DNA of 64,000 nt, from NCBI GenBank assembly GCA_964607755.1, contig CAZSMC010000011.1, positions 1 through 64,000 of the forward strand. The letters are read 5' to 3'. This document shows positions 1-9,107 of the stretch, piece by piece. Source of the stretch: CAZSMC01 sp964607755. GTDB taxonomy: Bacteria; Zhuqueibacterota; Zhuqueibacteria; Residuimicrobiales; Krinioviventaceae. The translations under genes and the position numbers were made by a program. The notes beneath the pieces were generated by a model that searched no databases, was not told the DNA's origin, and saw only the letters and a program-made list of their open reading frames with translations. Positions within the stretch are counted from its first letter, which is position 1; every line of letters begins with the position of its first letter.

Positions 1-992
1 ATTTCTTTTCCGCTTGCCGTGCCGGTGCGAAACAGTTTTTGTACAGTGACACCGGCTGCCAAATTGGCAACTCCGGCAGCTTCGACCGGAGATGCATGTG
101 CAGCCAGACTTAGAGCAAGAGCGCTCGTCACTGTATCGCCTGCACCAACCGGATCCACTTTTCCCTCGATGTGCAAACCCGGAATAGAGTACACTCCGGA
201 TTTATCGACAGTCAGGAGTCCCTCAGTTCCCCGGGTTATAAAAACCGGTTTTTGCGATTGTGAAAATAAAAACGCCGCATATTTCTCAAGTTGATCTGCT
301 TCTACGCTATCCGGATCGATTGAGTAACCAGCGTGTCGTGCCGCTTCCACATGATTGGTTTTGCGCACAACGTCATCGAGCCGGTCGCCATAGTGCCGGG
401 TATCGAGGACAATGAGTTTGTCGTTATGAGCCCGGAACATCTGATTTGCGAGTTCAATGAAATAATCTGTCAGACTTTCCGGGATTTGCTGATTAAAAAC
501 AAGCACATCGACATTTTTTAGTGACTCGCGAATGTTACTGATAATGTGCTGATCCGTTTCAGGGGTGCGGCGGTTGAAAAATCCAAAATCTATGCGAGGT
601 TGTTCTTCGTCTTTAAGATAACGTTTACCAAATACCGGGGTGTCAAAATCGTTCTGTTGATAGACCATCGCATCTGTTTTGACGCCAAGCTGATGGAACT
701 GCCGCAAAAGCTCGCGCCCAAACATGTCATCGCCAATGGCGCCGATTGTTTGGATTTCTGCCGGTTGTAAAGCAGCAAGGTTTGCAACCACATTCGATGC
801 TCCGCCCAGGGTGACATATTCTTCTTTAACTGCCTGTGCACGCTTGCCTGTTTCCTCTGAGATTTCGCCGCCCCGCGGATCAAGTATCCAGTAGGCATCA
901 AGACAAAAATCGCCATACACTGCCGCCCGGACATTGCGAATACTTTTTAAAATCTGTTCAACTCTGTTATCGGATATCGTTACTCTTTTCAT
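1..992 (-). CDS. PfkB-family (RfaE-like) sugar kinase, 3' end beyond window
   Basis: Reading the minus strand from the ATG at 992 gives an open frame of 330 codons that runs off the window, so the C-terminus is missing. The N-terminal part has 'GDFCLDAYW' and 'GGASNVVANLAAL', the substrate-binding pattern of ribokinase/PfkB kinases, and near the window edge 'VDPVGAGDT' supplies the anion hole and catalytic Asp. The N-terminus most resembles the heptose kinase domain of RfaE/HldE. The family phosphorylates a sugar hydroxyl with ATP in the cytoplasm; the exact sugar cannot be read. An in-frame ATG at 1001 is an alternative start; neither has a strong ribosome site. The gene follows the epimerase stop by 17 bases, so it is probably the last gene of an operon with the epimerase and symporter. 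Confidence 0.85.
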   Translation of the reverse strand, partial: MKRVTISDNRVEQILKSIRNVRAAVYGDFCLDAYWILDPRGGEISEETGKRAQAVKEEYVTLGGASNVVANLAALQPAEIQTIGAIGDDMFGRELLRQFHQLGVKTDAMVYQQNDFDTPVFGKRYLKDEEQPRIDFGFFNRRTPETDQHIISNIRESLKNVDVLVFNQQIPESLTDYFIELANQMFRAHNDKLIVLDTRHYGDRLDDVVRKTNHVEAARHAGYSIDPDSVEADQLEKYAAFLFSQSQKPVFITRGTEGLLTVDKSGVYSIPGLHIEGKVDPVGAGDTVTSALALSLAAHASPVEAAGVANLAAGVTVQKLFRTGTASGKE

Positions 993-1009
993 ATTCGGCA
1001 TGCGTTATG

Positions 1010-2281
1010 CTAAACTTGTTCTGCCAGTTTATCCAGACGTTTTTTACACTCGACCATACATCGAATCGTGTGATAATTGACCTTCCAGGAATGACTCATG
1101 TGCGTCCAGATGGGTGTGCCGTCGCGCCTAAGCAGAGGCCACCACTCACCGACCTCATGATGAATCATTTTATCGAAAACAAAGCGGTGGACATTTTCGT
1201 AAACCGGCCAGTATTTTTCAGGATCAAAAAGCAAACATCCCTCCAGCATGCCAATCATGACTTCAGCGTGCTGCCAGAATTCTTTTTCCCGGTCGTAAAC
1301 CTGACCGGTATGCGAGCCTTCGACATAGACACCACCGTTTTGGTGATCGATACCGAATGACACAGCGTGGTCGAGCTGCTTGCGGATTACATCGAGATAC
1401 GGTTGTTTATCCGTTCCGAGAACGTCCAGAGCATGACTGAGCAACCAGGCAAACTCGCAGTTATGTCCGTAGGAGGTGTTATCTTCAGCATGCGTTTTGG
1501 CACCATCTTCTGTGAACCGGTCCCAGCCCCAGACAATGTCGAATTTAATTTGCGGCGCCACCTGCCAGTCGCGCCAAAATTGCGGAATGCCGGTACGCGT
1601 TTCAGGATGAAGTATCCTTTTCAGCAGGATATCAATTATTTGCTGCAATTTTTGCCGATGGACGTTTTCGCCGGTACATTCGTAAAGCCTAGTAAACGCC
1701 TCCATGAGATGCATGTGGACATCCAGGGTTTTACGATCACCGCCGGCTGCGCCAGGTCCGCATAAATCCCAGTTTTGTTCATGCATTTCAAAATAGCCAC
1801 CATAAAGGGTATCGGTGCAATATTTTTGTACCAGGTCGAACAAGCGTTCGGCGTACTCACGGCCCCGGGCATCGCCTGTGGCGTTGGTATATTCGCTCAG
1901 TGCATAGATCCCGAAACTGTGACCGTAGAGGATTTTTTTTGTGATTTGCGGTTCACCCTTCCTGTCCACTGTCCACAAGAATCCGCCGTGTTTGTTATCC
2001 CACATGGCATCGAGCAGAAACGACAGGCCATGGCGTGTCAAATCAGCGCACTGACCATGGCCCCAGCCATGCCGGTGAGCTGTTGACATGGAGAACACCG
2101 TTCTGGTCTGGGCAATCAGGGATTTTTGATCCTCGCCGGTATCATTTCCGTCAGCATCAAAATGAGTGATAAAACCGCCGTACGTGTTATCGCGGCAGCG
2201 TTTTAGCCAGAAAGGTAACAGTTCATTTTTCAGGTGATGAACAATTTCTTGCTGGTATGATTCGATTTTTTCTTTATTCAT
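1010..2281 (-). CDS. N-acylglucosamine 2-epimerase family (cellobiose 2-epimerase-like)
   Basis: This 423-residue protein of the AGE superfamily is predicted to be an (alpha/alpha)6 barrel that epimerises the reducing-end sugar at C2. Visible family signatures include 'GHSFGIYALSEY' near residue 120, 'HMHLMEAFTRLYE' near 190, 'YGHNCEFAWLLSHAL' near 270, and the C-terminal 'HSWKVNYHTIRC'. The His residues in these motifs match the catalytic His set of cellobiose/mannobiose 2-epimerases. The start at 2281 is chosen because the longer frame (2302) overlaps the upstream gene and adds residues not expected for the family. The gene begins next to the stop of the symporter gene (2283) and is followed by the PfkB kinase, suggesting uptake, epimerisation and phosphorylation of a sugar. 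Substrate specificity is not determinable from sequence alone. Confidence 0.85.
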   Translation of the reverse strand: MNKEKIESYQQEIVHHLKNELLPFWLKRCRDNTYGGFITHFDADGNDTGEDQKSLIAQTRTVFSMSTAHRHGWGHGQCADLTRHGLSFLLDAMWDNKHGGFLWTVDRKGEPQITKKILYGHSFGIYALSEYTNATGDARGREYAERLFDLVQKYCTDTLYGGYFEMHEQNWDLCGPGAAGGDRKTLDVHMHLMEAFTRLYECTGENVHRQKLQQIIDILLKRILHPETRTGIPQFWRDWQVAPQIKFDIVWGWDRFTEDGAKTHAEDNTSYGHNCEFAWLLSHALDVLGTDKQPYLDVIRKQLDHAVSFGIDHQNGGVYVEGSHTGQVYDREKEFWQHAEVMIGMLEGCLLFDPEKYWPVYENVHRFVFDKMIHHEVGEWWPLLRRDGTPIWTHMSHSWKVNYHTIRCMVECKKRLDKLAEQV

Positions 2282-2282
2282 A

Positions 2283-3731
2283 TCAAGCCTTTTCCGAGAC
2301 ACTTTTAGGGGTTCCTATTTTTTGCCGGTACCATAAATGATGTCGTTGTCCGAGCGCACGGTGCCGTGCAATGAATGCGTAAGCGACAATGACAAAGACA
2401 AGATAAGCAACGACAATGCCCATGGTAATCCATAAAAAAGTGGGGTCACCGGTCTTGAATGTTTGCAGCGGCAGATTAATAATCAGGATAAGCGGAATGA
2501 CCAGGAAGAACGTGATTCCGGATGCATAAGCGTAATCCATAGCCACTGGCGATTCGAATTCCGGGTCTACCGCGCGTAAAAGAGCCAAACCTGTAGAAAG
2601 CGTTCCGGTAGAGACACCAAAAATGAGCAGCGTCCGCAAAAAACGGTGATCGGAGAACAGGCGGGAGCAGTACCAGATCGTTGCATAAAAAGTGGACACC
2701 GCTCCGATGGCAGCGACGATAATAATAGGCAGCCAGAACTGGGAAACAGCAATTAGTGAAATAGCTGCCACGGCACTGGCAACCATAATGTCGACACTTA
2801 ATCCGGAGATACGAGTGAGAGTGTAATTGTCGGTGATGTGATCCACTTTGATAGCGCGCAAAATTGAGCGCAAAAGCAATCCCATAAAAGCAGCAAAAAT
2901 AAAGTTAATACCCCACAAATTGACCGCCAGTTCGGTACCCATTTGTCCGGCCAGACCTAACAGCGCCGTTATGCCAGTGAGCAGCAGCCATGACATAAAA
3001 TACGCGGTAAGCACAAGAGCCATGTGAACCGACAACGAGTCGATGGCTTCGGTATCGCTGGTGAGGTACGAGCCGACTTTGAGTCTGCTGTTGCGCGGGC
3101 GGACGCCACTGCGGGTATAGCCAGAGTTCATGTTGCTCAATTCTTTTTTCGAGACCCATCCTTTTTTAAGAGCGTGATGGATGAGAAAGATGCCGCCAAA
3201 GCTGCATAGAACAAAACCCAACGCGGCAAACGTTAATCCAATATTGCCGGCATTTTCCACGCCGTAAATTTTCCAGCCTTCGCCGATGGAGAATGCTTGT
3301 CCTGGACCTTCGGCAAAGCCCAGGGGCAAAAGGAAGCCGAATCCGTGAAACAGATCGGGCATGAACGTGGCTATAAAGATGAGGGTCAAACCAAATCCCA
3401 AAAACGCCTGCAATGCCAGTTGGGAAATGATTCCCAGCGACATGGGGAATACATCCCGGCGTGATTTGCCATTTTTCGGACCTTGACGCAAGGTGAGTGA
3501 GACAAAAGAAATGCCCAAAAAGTGATAGGTGATTTGTCCAAGTTGTATCGATGTCAAACCAAGTGCCGGAAAAACAAAATTGTACAGCGGCAACAGGATA
3601 AAGCCGGCTGTAAGGGCATTGGGAATCAGATACTTTTGGAAAAATTTCACTCTGGAACGAATTAAAGTGGCAAGCAAAAGCGCAAAAGAAATCACCCCCA
3701 GGTTGATAAAGATGTGCCATGAAAAGTTCAT
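2283..3731 (-). CDS. GltS-like sodium/solute symporter
   Basis: This 482-residue integral membrane protein has about 10-12 hydrophobic segments. The segment 'GFAEGPGQAFSIG' near residue 140 corresponds to the Gly-rich re-entrant loop of the sodium/glutamate symporter (GltS) family, where the usual motif is GGHGTA-like. The substitutions there, and the neighbourhood of sugar enzymes, suggest the substrate may not be glutamate. The start at 3731 is preferred because a GGTGGA sits just before it, while the upstream ATG (3743) lacks a ribosome site. Its stop touches the epimerase start, so the two genes are likely translated from one message. It is the first gene of the gltS-like/epimerase/kinase operon. 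Confidence 0.75.
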   Translation of the reverse strand: MNFSWHIFINLGVISFALLLATLIRSRVKFFQKYLIPNALTAGFILLPLYNFVFPALGLTSIQLGQITYHFLGISFVSLTLRQGPKNGKSRRDVFPMSLGIISQLALQAFLGFGLTLIFIATFMPDLFHGFGFLLPLGFAEGPGQAFSIGEGWKIYGVENAGNIGLTFAALGFVLCSFGGIFLIHHALKKGWVSKKELSNMNSGYTRSGVRPRNSRLKVGSYLTSDTEAIDSLSVHMALVLTAYFMSWLLLTGITALLGLAGQMGTELAVNLWGINFIFAAFMGLLLRSILRAIKVDHITDNYTLTRISGLSVDIMVASAVAAISLIAVSQFWLPIIIVAAIGAVSTFYATIWYCSRLFSDHRFLRTLLIFGVSTGTLSTGLALLRAVDPEFESPVAMDYAYASGITFFLVIPLILIINLPLQTFKTGDPTFLWITMGIVVAYLVFVIVAYAFIARHRALGQRHHLWYRQKIGTPKSVSEKA

Positions 3732-4026
3732 AACGTCCACCATTTTTTTGTGAGCAAATCAAATTACAGGTGCCTGGATATATCGGGTATGATATCTGTT
3801 GATAAAAATAAAATAATTAACTTGAATATTAGAAACAAGTTTTTATATTTGAATTTCGTTCAGAAGAATAAAAAAACTACTTTCCATTCCATTCTGAACC
3901 GGTCATTATTTTGCTCCAGGCATTCAAGGAAAAAGGTGAACAAAACAGATTATAATCAAGAGTCAATCCTTTTTTTAACGCATTCAGTTTCCCGAGTTGT
4001 TTTGACACCAATATCTAAAGGACATC

Positions 4027-5247
4027 ATGCAAAGACGCAAAAAACAACGCCACTTTAACCTGCCGCTTTTTTTATTTCTCAAAGCGACCTATGTACAGTT
4101 TTTGAAATTCAAGTACAATGTACACGTTCGTAACCGGAAGTTATTCAAGCATGTCAAGCCTCCGTTTATTCTTCTTCCCAATCATGTGGCACTGCTGGAC
4201 CCCCCGATTGTTAATATTTTTCTCCCCCACCGGGTTCATTTTGTTATGGCAGATGCCAATTTGCGAACCCGGTTCGCACGTTGGGTATTTATCAAGCTTG
4301 CCGCGGTTATCCCGAAAACCAAAGCAACATCTGATATGACGACCGTTCGACAGCTTTTAAAGCTTGCTCGAGCACATCATGTGCTGTGTGTTTTTCCCGA
4401 AGGCCGCGCCAGTTGGGATGGGTTGACACACGATATCTTTTTCTCCACAGCCAAACTTTTAAGAGCCTTGAAAATTCCAGTTATCGTACCGATCATCCAC
4501 GGAGGCTACCTCTCACATCCGCGATGGAGCCCGCATTTCCGGCGCGGCAAGATTATTATCGATTATCATAAATTATTTGACGGCCCTGAACTGGCGGATA
4601 TGCCGGCTGAGGAAATCCATGAAAAATTGGTTAACAAACTAGACCATAACGATTATGAATTCCAGCAGCAAACGGGCATTCGATTCAAAACAAAAAGAGG
4701 CGCCGAGTATCTTGAGCGGCTGCTTTTTATCTGCCCCGAATGCAAGAAAATGCTCACTCTGAGCTCTAAAGGAAACCGGTTCTGGTGCACGTATTGCGGG
4801 TTTGAAAACCGGTGGACCGATGAGGGACTGCTCGAGCCTGTGAACAGGGACGAGCAGCCGGTGCGCCGGGTTTATCAATGGTCGCAGTGGCAGACCGCTA
4901 TGTTAAAAGCTGTTATCCGCGAGCACCAGAACACTACCCCGGAAAAGCCTTTGTTCGAGGATAAAAATGTCACCCTTAAAACCGGATATAAATACGAACC
5001 GTTAAAAGAGCGCCTCACCGGCACGTTGCGGCTTTTCATCGATCGATTCGAACTTGGAAGCAACGGTCAGAAGGAAACTTTTCTCATTAACGATATTTAC
5101 GGTGTGCAGGTGCTGTTGGGCAACAAGTTTGAATTTTACCGGGAGCATACACTGTATAAATTTCAATTCCATGATGAACGAATTTCGGGCTATAAATATA
5201 TGGCTGCTGTTCAAAAAATAGCACCGGAAAAAGCAGAGCTTGAATAG
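4027..5247 (+). CDS. PlsC-type acyltransferase fused to a zinc ribbon
   Basis: The 406-residue product starts with a short basic and hydrophobic stretch and then a lysophospholipid acyltransferase domain: 'NHVALLDPP' (His53 and Asp58 form the HX4D catalytic pair) and 'VFPEGRASWDG' around residue 120. From about residue 236 a zinc ribbon follows, 'CPECKKM' and 'CTYCGFENRW', and the last 120 residues form an unrecognised domain. PlsC proteins transfer acyl chains to lysophosphatidate or related acceptors at the inner membrane. The ribbon is not part of the usual family layout. The start has AAAGGA eight bases upstream. The gene is divergent from the GltS operon and is followed at 75 bases by the outer-membrane protein gene. 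Family call is sure; acceptor is unknown. Confidence 0.8.
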   Translation: MQRRKKQRHFNLPLFLFLKATYVQFLKFKYNVHVRNRKLFKHVKPPFILLPNHVALLDPPIVNIFLPHRVHFVMADANLRTRFARWVFIKLAAVIPKTKATSDMTTVRQLLKLARAHHVLCVFPEGRASWDGLTHDIFFSTAKLLRALKIPVIVPIIHGGYLSHPRWSPHFRRGKIIIDYHKLFDGPELADMPAEEIHEKLVNKLDHNDYEFQQQTGIRFKTKRGAEYLERLLFICPECKKMLTLSSKGNRFWCTYCGFENRWTDEGLLEPVNRDEQPVRRVYQWSQWQTAMLKAVIREHQNTTPEKPLFEDKNVTLKTGYKYEPLKERLTGTLRLFIDRFELGSNGQKETFLINDIYGVQVLLGNKFEFYREHTLYKFQFHDERISGYKYMAAVQKIAPEKAELE

Positions 5248-5321
5248 CATGACGTTGGCGCAGTTTAATTTTAATGCGTGTATTTATTTTGGCAAATAAA
5301 CACTAACAAATGAGGTACATC

Positions 5322-6671
5322 ATGAAAAAGGCGTTCCTTTTCCTCCTTGTCGGTTTGATGGTTAGCGGGACTGTGGCATATCCGGCTGGCGATAGCAGTA
5401 CAATATCCGATATTATCAAGACCGGCTGGAATCTCGGTTTGCTGCCGGCTGTTGCGTTTAATTCGGATCTGGGATTTGAATACGGCGTGATCGCCAATTT
5501 GTATTACTATGGTGACGGCAGTCATTACCCCAATTATGACCATTCCCTTTATTTTGAAGTGTCGCGATTTACCAAGGGTAGCGGTATTTATCGTTTCTAT
5601 TACGATTCGGAATATCTCATTCCCGGCATTCGTCTCACCGCCGATCTCAGTTACCTTCCTGATGAAGCTTATGATTTTTTCGGTTTTAATGGTTACGAGT
5701 CTGTTTATACGAGTGAGTGGGAGGACGATGATTCGGATATCTATCGCACGCGCATGTTTTATAAATACCAGCGCAACCTGTTTCGCGTTAAAGCCGATGT
5801 TCAGGGTCAGCTTTCCGGCACATCTTTGAAATGGATTGCCGGACTGTGCGGCCGTAACTTTGATATTCGTTCTGTGGATATTGACAAGCTGAACAAGGGC
5901 AAAGATGAGGATGAAAAACTTCCGCCTGTCACTGAAGAACCGGGATTGTACGAGCGCTACATCGACTGGGGGCTGATACCTCAAAATGAAAAAAATGGCG
6001 GTATGATTTCAACGGTCAAAGCTGGTCTGGTTTACGATACCCGTGACAAGCTGCAAAATCCGTCAACAGGTATCTGGACCGAAGCTGTGGTTATTGCCTC
6101 GCATTCGGCAATTGGAAGCGATGAAAACTTTGCAAAATTCAGCTTGACGCACCGGCAGTATTTTCCGCTTTTGCTGGAAAAGCTCACTTTAGCGTATCGT
6201 TTGGGTTATCAGGGCACGGTTGCCGGGCATGCACCTTTCTATTATCAGCCGATCATCGAAACATCTGTGTTTACTGGTGCCTGGAACGAGGGACTGGGCG
6301 GCCAGCGGTCCATTCGTGGCGTCAACCGGAATCGAATTGTTGGCGACGGCTTTGTTTACGGCAATTTTGAATTGCGATGGATTCCGTTCACCTTCACCAT
6401 TGCCAGGCAAAACTTTTACATCGGGTTCAATGGATTTTTTGACACCGGCCGCATTGTGCAGGACATTCAAATCGGAGAAAAACTCGATAATATCGAGAGC
6501 CCATCGGATAGCTATTTTAATCCGGATGCCGAATCATTTCATTCTTCAGCGGGAATCGGTTTGAAACTGGCGATGAACTGGAACTTTGTTCTTTCTGTGG
6601 AATACGGCAATGCCATGGATTCCCAGGATGGTGATTCCGGCTTATACATTGCCCTTAATTATTTGTTTTAA
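5322..6671 (+). CDS. Omp85-like outer-membrane beta-barrel (surface antigen D15 type) without POTRA
   Basis: The 449-residue protein has a signal peptide ('MKKAFLFLLVGLMVSGTVA'). The mature part is built of alternating aromatic strands typical of an outer-membrane barrel. The C-terminal third has the bacterial surface antigen pattern: 'GLVYDTRDKLQNPSTG', 'GGQRSIRGVNRNRIVGDG' (equivalent to the conserved loop-6 RGF/Y-like motif of BamA) and 'NFELRW'. It ends in '...YIALNYLF', with the terminal aromatic expected of barrels. No POTRA repeats are visible, so it is a BamA/TamA relative rather than BamA itself, similar to small D15-type proteins found with lipases or secretion genes. The ATG at 5322 has GAGGT upstream. 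Its partner is unclear; the neighbouring acyltransferase hints at a lipid or envelope role, which is inference only. Confidence 0.75.
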   Translation: MKKAFLFLLVGLMVSGTVAYPAGDSSTISDIIKTGWNLGLLPAVAFNSDLGFEYGVIANLYYYGDGSHYPNYDHSLYFEVSRFTKGSGIYRFYYDSEYLIPGIRLTADLSYLPDEAYDFFGFNGYESVYTSEWEDDDSDIYRTRMFYKYQRNLFRVKADVQGQLSGTSLKWIAGLCGRNFDIRSVDIDKLNKGKDEDEKLPPVTEEPGLYERYIDWGLIPQNEKNGGMISTVKAGLVYDTRDKLQNPSTGIWTEAVVIASHSAIGSDENFAKFSLTHRQYFPLLLEKLTLAYRLGYQGTVAGHAPFYYQPIIETSVFTGAWNEGLGGQRSIRGVNRNRIVGDGFVYGNFELRWIPFTFTIARQNFYIGFNGFFDTGRIVQDIQIGEKLDNIESPSDSYFNPDAESFHSSAGIGLKLAMNWNFVLSVEYGNAMDSQDGDSGLYIALNYLF

Positions 6672-6769
6672 ATATTATCTCTTGCAGCGTGATTGAAAAC
6701 AATCTTGTTCCAAAACCAGGTATTGGTTTTTATTAAAAGCCATGACCTCGAGTTTAAAACAGGAGAAAA

Positions 6770-7876
6770 ATGAGCATGAAAAATTATGCAAAAAAAACAA
6801 AATTACTGTCTTTTGCCCTTTACGCACTTTTTTTTCTGTCACAAATCGCTTGTGATGTAGACGACAGCAATTCAATTGATGAATCCGGTATATTTTGGAT
6901 TGAATGTTCAGGAACTGAAAAAAATGGAGAAATTTTCTATGTCTCGAATGCAGGCGACAATAACAATAATGGATTAACTGAGAATTCTGCTTTTAAAACC
7001 ATAGCCAAAGCATTATCCGTGGTAAAGCCGGGCGGAACGATAAGGATCCTTCCCGGAACTTACAATGAAAGTATTGGGATTGAATCGTGCGCAAGTTCCA
7101 CGGATACCGTTACAATCGAAGGATACAAAGGTGTTCCTGTACTTGATGGGAAACATAAAAAGCCATTCGGTTTATTTTTTGAAGATTTTCATAAATATCG
7201 GATTAGACATCTCAAAATAATCAATTACACGGATATGGGAATAGGTTTTTCAAACGGTTCAGATCTCGTTTTATCGGATTTGGAGGTTGCAGAAAATGGC
7301 CATGCTGTTCAGCTTAAAGATTGGGAACTAGAAGGTTACGGAATTCATGTTGATTTTTCGAAAAACATCAGGATATCGAATTGCAAAGTTTATCGAAACG
7401 GTCCTGAACCTCAAAAAGTGCCGAATTATATTATGGGAACCGGAATAAATACTTTTGGTAATACGAATGTAAAAATAACCAATAATGAATCTTTTAATAA
7501 TATTGGCGGTGGCATATTAGTCGAAGACAGTTATGACGTCATTGTTGAAGACAATGAAGTTTATGGAAATGATCTGGATGCAACGGTTGCTGGTTGGTGG
7601 GATGGCGGATTGTGGGTCGATGGCGGCGCCAGGATTATCGTTCGGAATAATTATTTTCACCACAACAAGGGCCCTGGCATTGAAATAAGTGACGAAGACA
7701 GGCAAAGTCCCACTGGCTATGAATTGATTAACAACAAGAGTACTGAGAACTATTTTGGAATCTTTATTTGGAATTTTGGCACAAACGATTGGCCGGATGA
7801 ATCTATCATTAAAAAATCCGAAAACGATTTTAGCGGAAACTCGAAAAAAGATGTGTGGATTGTCGATTGGTATTGA
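6770..7876 (+). CDS. Right-handed parallel beta-helix lipoprotein
   Basis: The 368-residue product begins with a lipoprotein signal ('FFLSQIAC', lipobox Cys about residue 28). The mature part starts with a DUF1565-like segment ('IFYVSNAGDNNNNGLTENS' then 'SAFKTIAKALSVVKPGGTI') found at the N-terminus of NosD/pectate-lyase-fold proteins. Repeated short strands such as 'ISNCKVYRNG', 'ITNNESFNN' and 'VEDNEVYGND' follow, the coils of a right-handed beta helix (PbH1 repeats). Such proteins bind or cleave polysaccharides; no lyase catalytic residues can be assigned. The ATG at 6770 has CAGGAG six bases upstream; an ATG two codons later is possible. The codon composition is more AT-rich than neighbouring genes, so recent acquisition is possible. 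Confidence 0.75.
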   Translation: MSMKNYAKKTKLLSFALYALFFLSQIACDVDDSNSIDESGIFWIECSGTEKNGEIFYVSNAGDNNNNGLTENSAFKTIAKALSVVKPGGTIRILPGTYNESIGIESCASSTDTVTIEGYKGVPVLDGKHKKPFGLFFEDFHKYRIRHLKIINYTDMGIGFSNGSDLVLSDLEVAENGHAVQLKDWELEGYGIHVDFSKNIRISNCKVYRNGPEPQKVPNYIMGTGINTFGNTNVKITNNESFNNIGGGILVEDSYDVIVEDNEVYGNDLDATVAGWWDGGLWVDGGARIIVRNNYFHHNKGPGIEISDEDRQSPTGYELINNKSTENYFGIFIWNFGTNDWPDESIIKKSENDFSGNSKKDVWIVDWY

Positions 7877-8085
7877 GTGTGTTTGCGTTCCGCTTCGGGT
7901 AAACCTCCTATGAATGACTGTTCTATTGCCACAAACTGTTTGGTAAATGATTTTCAAACTAGCCTCTTGCCATTTCGAGCAGATTACTAACAGCCATTTC
8001 ATAACGTTGTTTCATCCGATTGCCCGAGAAATTTACCAAAAAGCCAAATCCGCTATCTTTGCACAATAATCGACGGGAGGAAATG

Positions 8086-8766
8086 ATGAAAACTGTTTTT
8101 TTGATAATTTCTGTTTGTTTATTAACCAGTGTTGCGGCTAGAGAAGCTCCAGTTGGGCAATCCACGATAGTCGGTGCTGTCGCGGTAGATTTATCCGAGT
8201 CCACTGCTTTTCCCGGGACAATTTGCCGCGAGGAAATTAACATTCGAGTTGCGTGCACATATCAGAAAAATAGCAAGCAACGCATTCATTATTATGATAT
8301 CACCACCGATTCTCTTGGCTATTTCATGATTCCGGATGCCCCTGCAGGCCAGTATGTTCTCAAAGCAGCAGAATGCCGTATTGGCCATGGTTTGCATTTT
8401 ACAGTAGCTTCGGAATACGGCAGGTGGAGCCGGGGCGAGCGGTACCGCTATTGGGGCATTTTAGGCGGATTTATGGACAGGAACTGGAAGGATTTGATGG
8501 AAAATCAATTCGAAACGCAAATTGACAGTGGAATTATCAATTTAGGTCTGGTGCATATTCGAATATCAGCGGCACGCCGTATGAGTGGAAATGTTACTTT
8601 TCGGCGATCCCCGAACGGCGATGCGCCATGGGTTGACTTGACGCTTTTTGAAAGCGGCTACATGATCGATTTAAGAGTTCAAAATGACGAAATGAGATCA
8701 GAAACTCCGTCGCCTGCGCTTTTCCCAAAATCACCTGTTGACTATTTCGAGTTGAATGCACCTTGA
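8086..8766 (+). CDS. Secreted protein of unknown function with a carboxypeptidase-regulatory-like segment
   Basis: This 226-residue protein has a clear signal peptide ('FLIISVCLLTSVAA'). Residues about 25-105 read like a carboxypeptidase-regulatory/CarboxypepD_reg fold, with 'TTDSLGYFMIPDAPAGQYVL', the usual strand-turn pattern of these Ig-like carriers. The rest is unlike any family known to me. The start at 8086 is chosen over 8083 because GGGAGG (8075-8080) then sits at proper spacing. The gene is isolated between the beta-helix lipoprotein and a degraded outer-membrane protein remnant. No enzymatic function is suggested. Confidence 0.6.
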   Translation: MKTVFLIISVCLLTSVAAREAPVGQSTIVGAVAVDLSESTAFPGTICREEINIRVACTYQKNSKQRIHYYDITTDSLGYFMIPDAPAGQYVLKAAECRIGHGLHFTVASEYGRWSRGERYRYWGILGGFMDRNWKDLMENQFETQIDSGIINLGLVHIRISAARRMSGNVTFRRSPNGDAPWVDLTLFESGYMIDLRVQNDEMRSETPSPALFPKSPVDYFELNAP

Positions 8767-9107
8767 ACGTTTTTGGTAAAGCCTGTGAGCTTTGCCCCAA
8801 AAAGCCGGCCGGTTAATCGTTTGTCTTTATTAAAAATCTCAGTAAACCTGCCAGGAACAGCACGCTAAGATGGCATTCCTAATGCTAAATATCAAAAGCA
8901 AGCACGCCATGAACTGTTGGAGTGTCGGCGAATTTGTAACCTATGCTCACATTCAACCTGGAATATTCTGCAGTGACCCCCATCCGGAGCGACCATCTGT
9001 TCTGTCCGCTCAGTTCAATTTGCGTTCCGTTAATTTCATTTTTCAACCTGGCTGCACAAATGCAGCATCACCACGCACTGACATTGCAGGATACCGGCTT
9101 TTTCAAC
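8767..9107. other. Intergenic spacer, no intact gene
   Basis: This 340-base spacer between convergent genes has no intact coding region. The plus-strand open frame crossing it has no ribosome site and no family features. The minus strand carries the barrel-like remnant listed separately at 8885-9067. Confidence 0.5.
8885..9067 (-). pseudogene. Remnant of an outer-membrane barrel C-terminus
   Basis: On the minus strand, reading from 9067 to the TAG at 8885-8887 gives a 60-residue frame with alternating hydrophobic/polar strands: 'RWSLRMGVTAEYSRLNVSIG', then 'YKFADTP', ending 'GVLAFDI'. This looks like the last four strands of an outer-membrane protein. A TGA lies immediately upstream in frame, there is no start codon or ribosome site, and the N-terminal part is not found before the phosphatase gene. 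I read it as a decayed or truncated barrel gene. The call rests only on strand periodicity. Confidence 0.4.

Noticed and set aside
3750..4058. Open frame of about 100 codons between the divergent symporter and acyltransferase genes
   Set aside because: No ribosome site, low-complexity Lys/Asn-rich translation and overlap with the acyltransferase start; it is the divergent regulatory region.
5271..5984. Long minus-strand frame opposite the Omp85-like gene
   Set aside because: It is antisense to a well-supported barrel gene with signal peptide and ribosome site; the translation has no recognisable domain.
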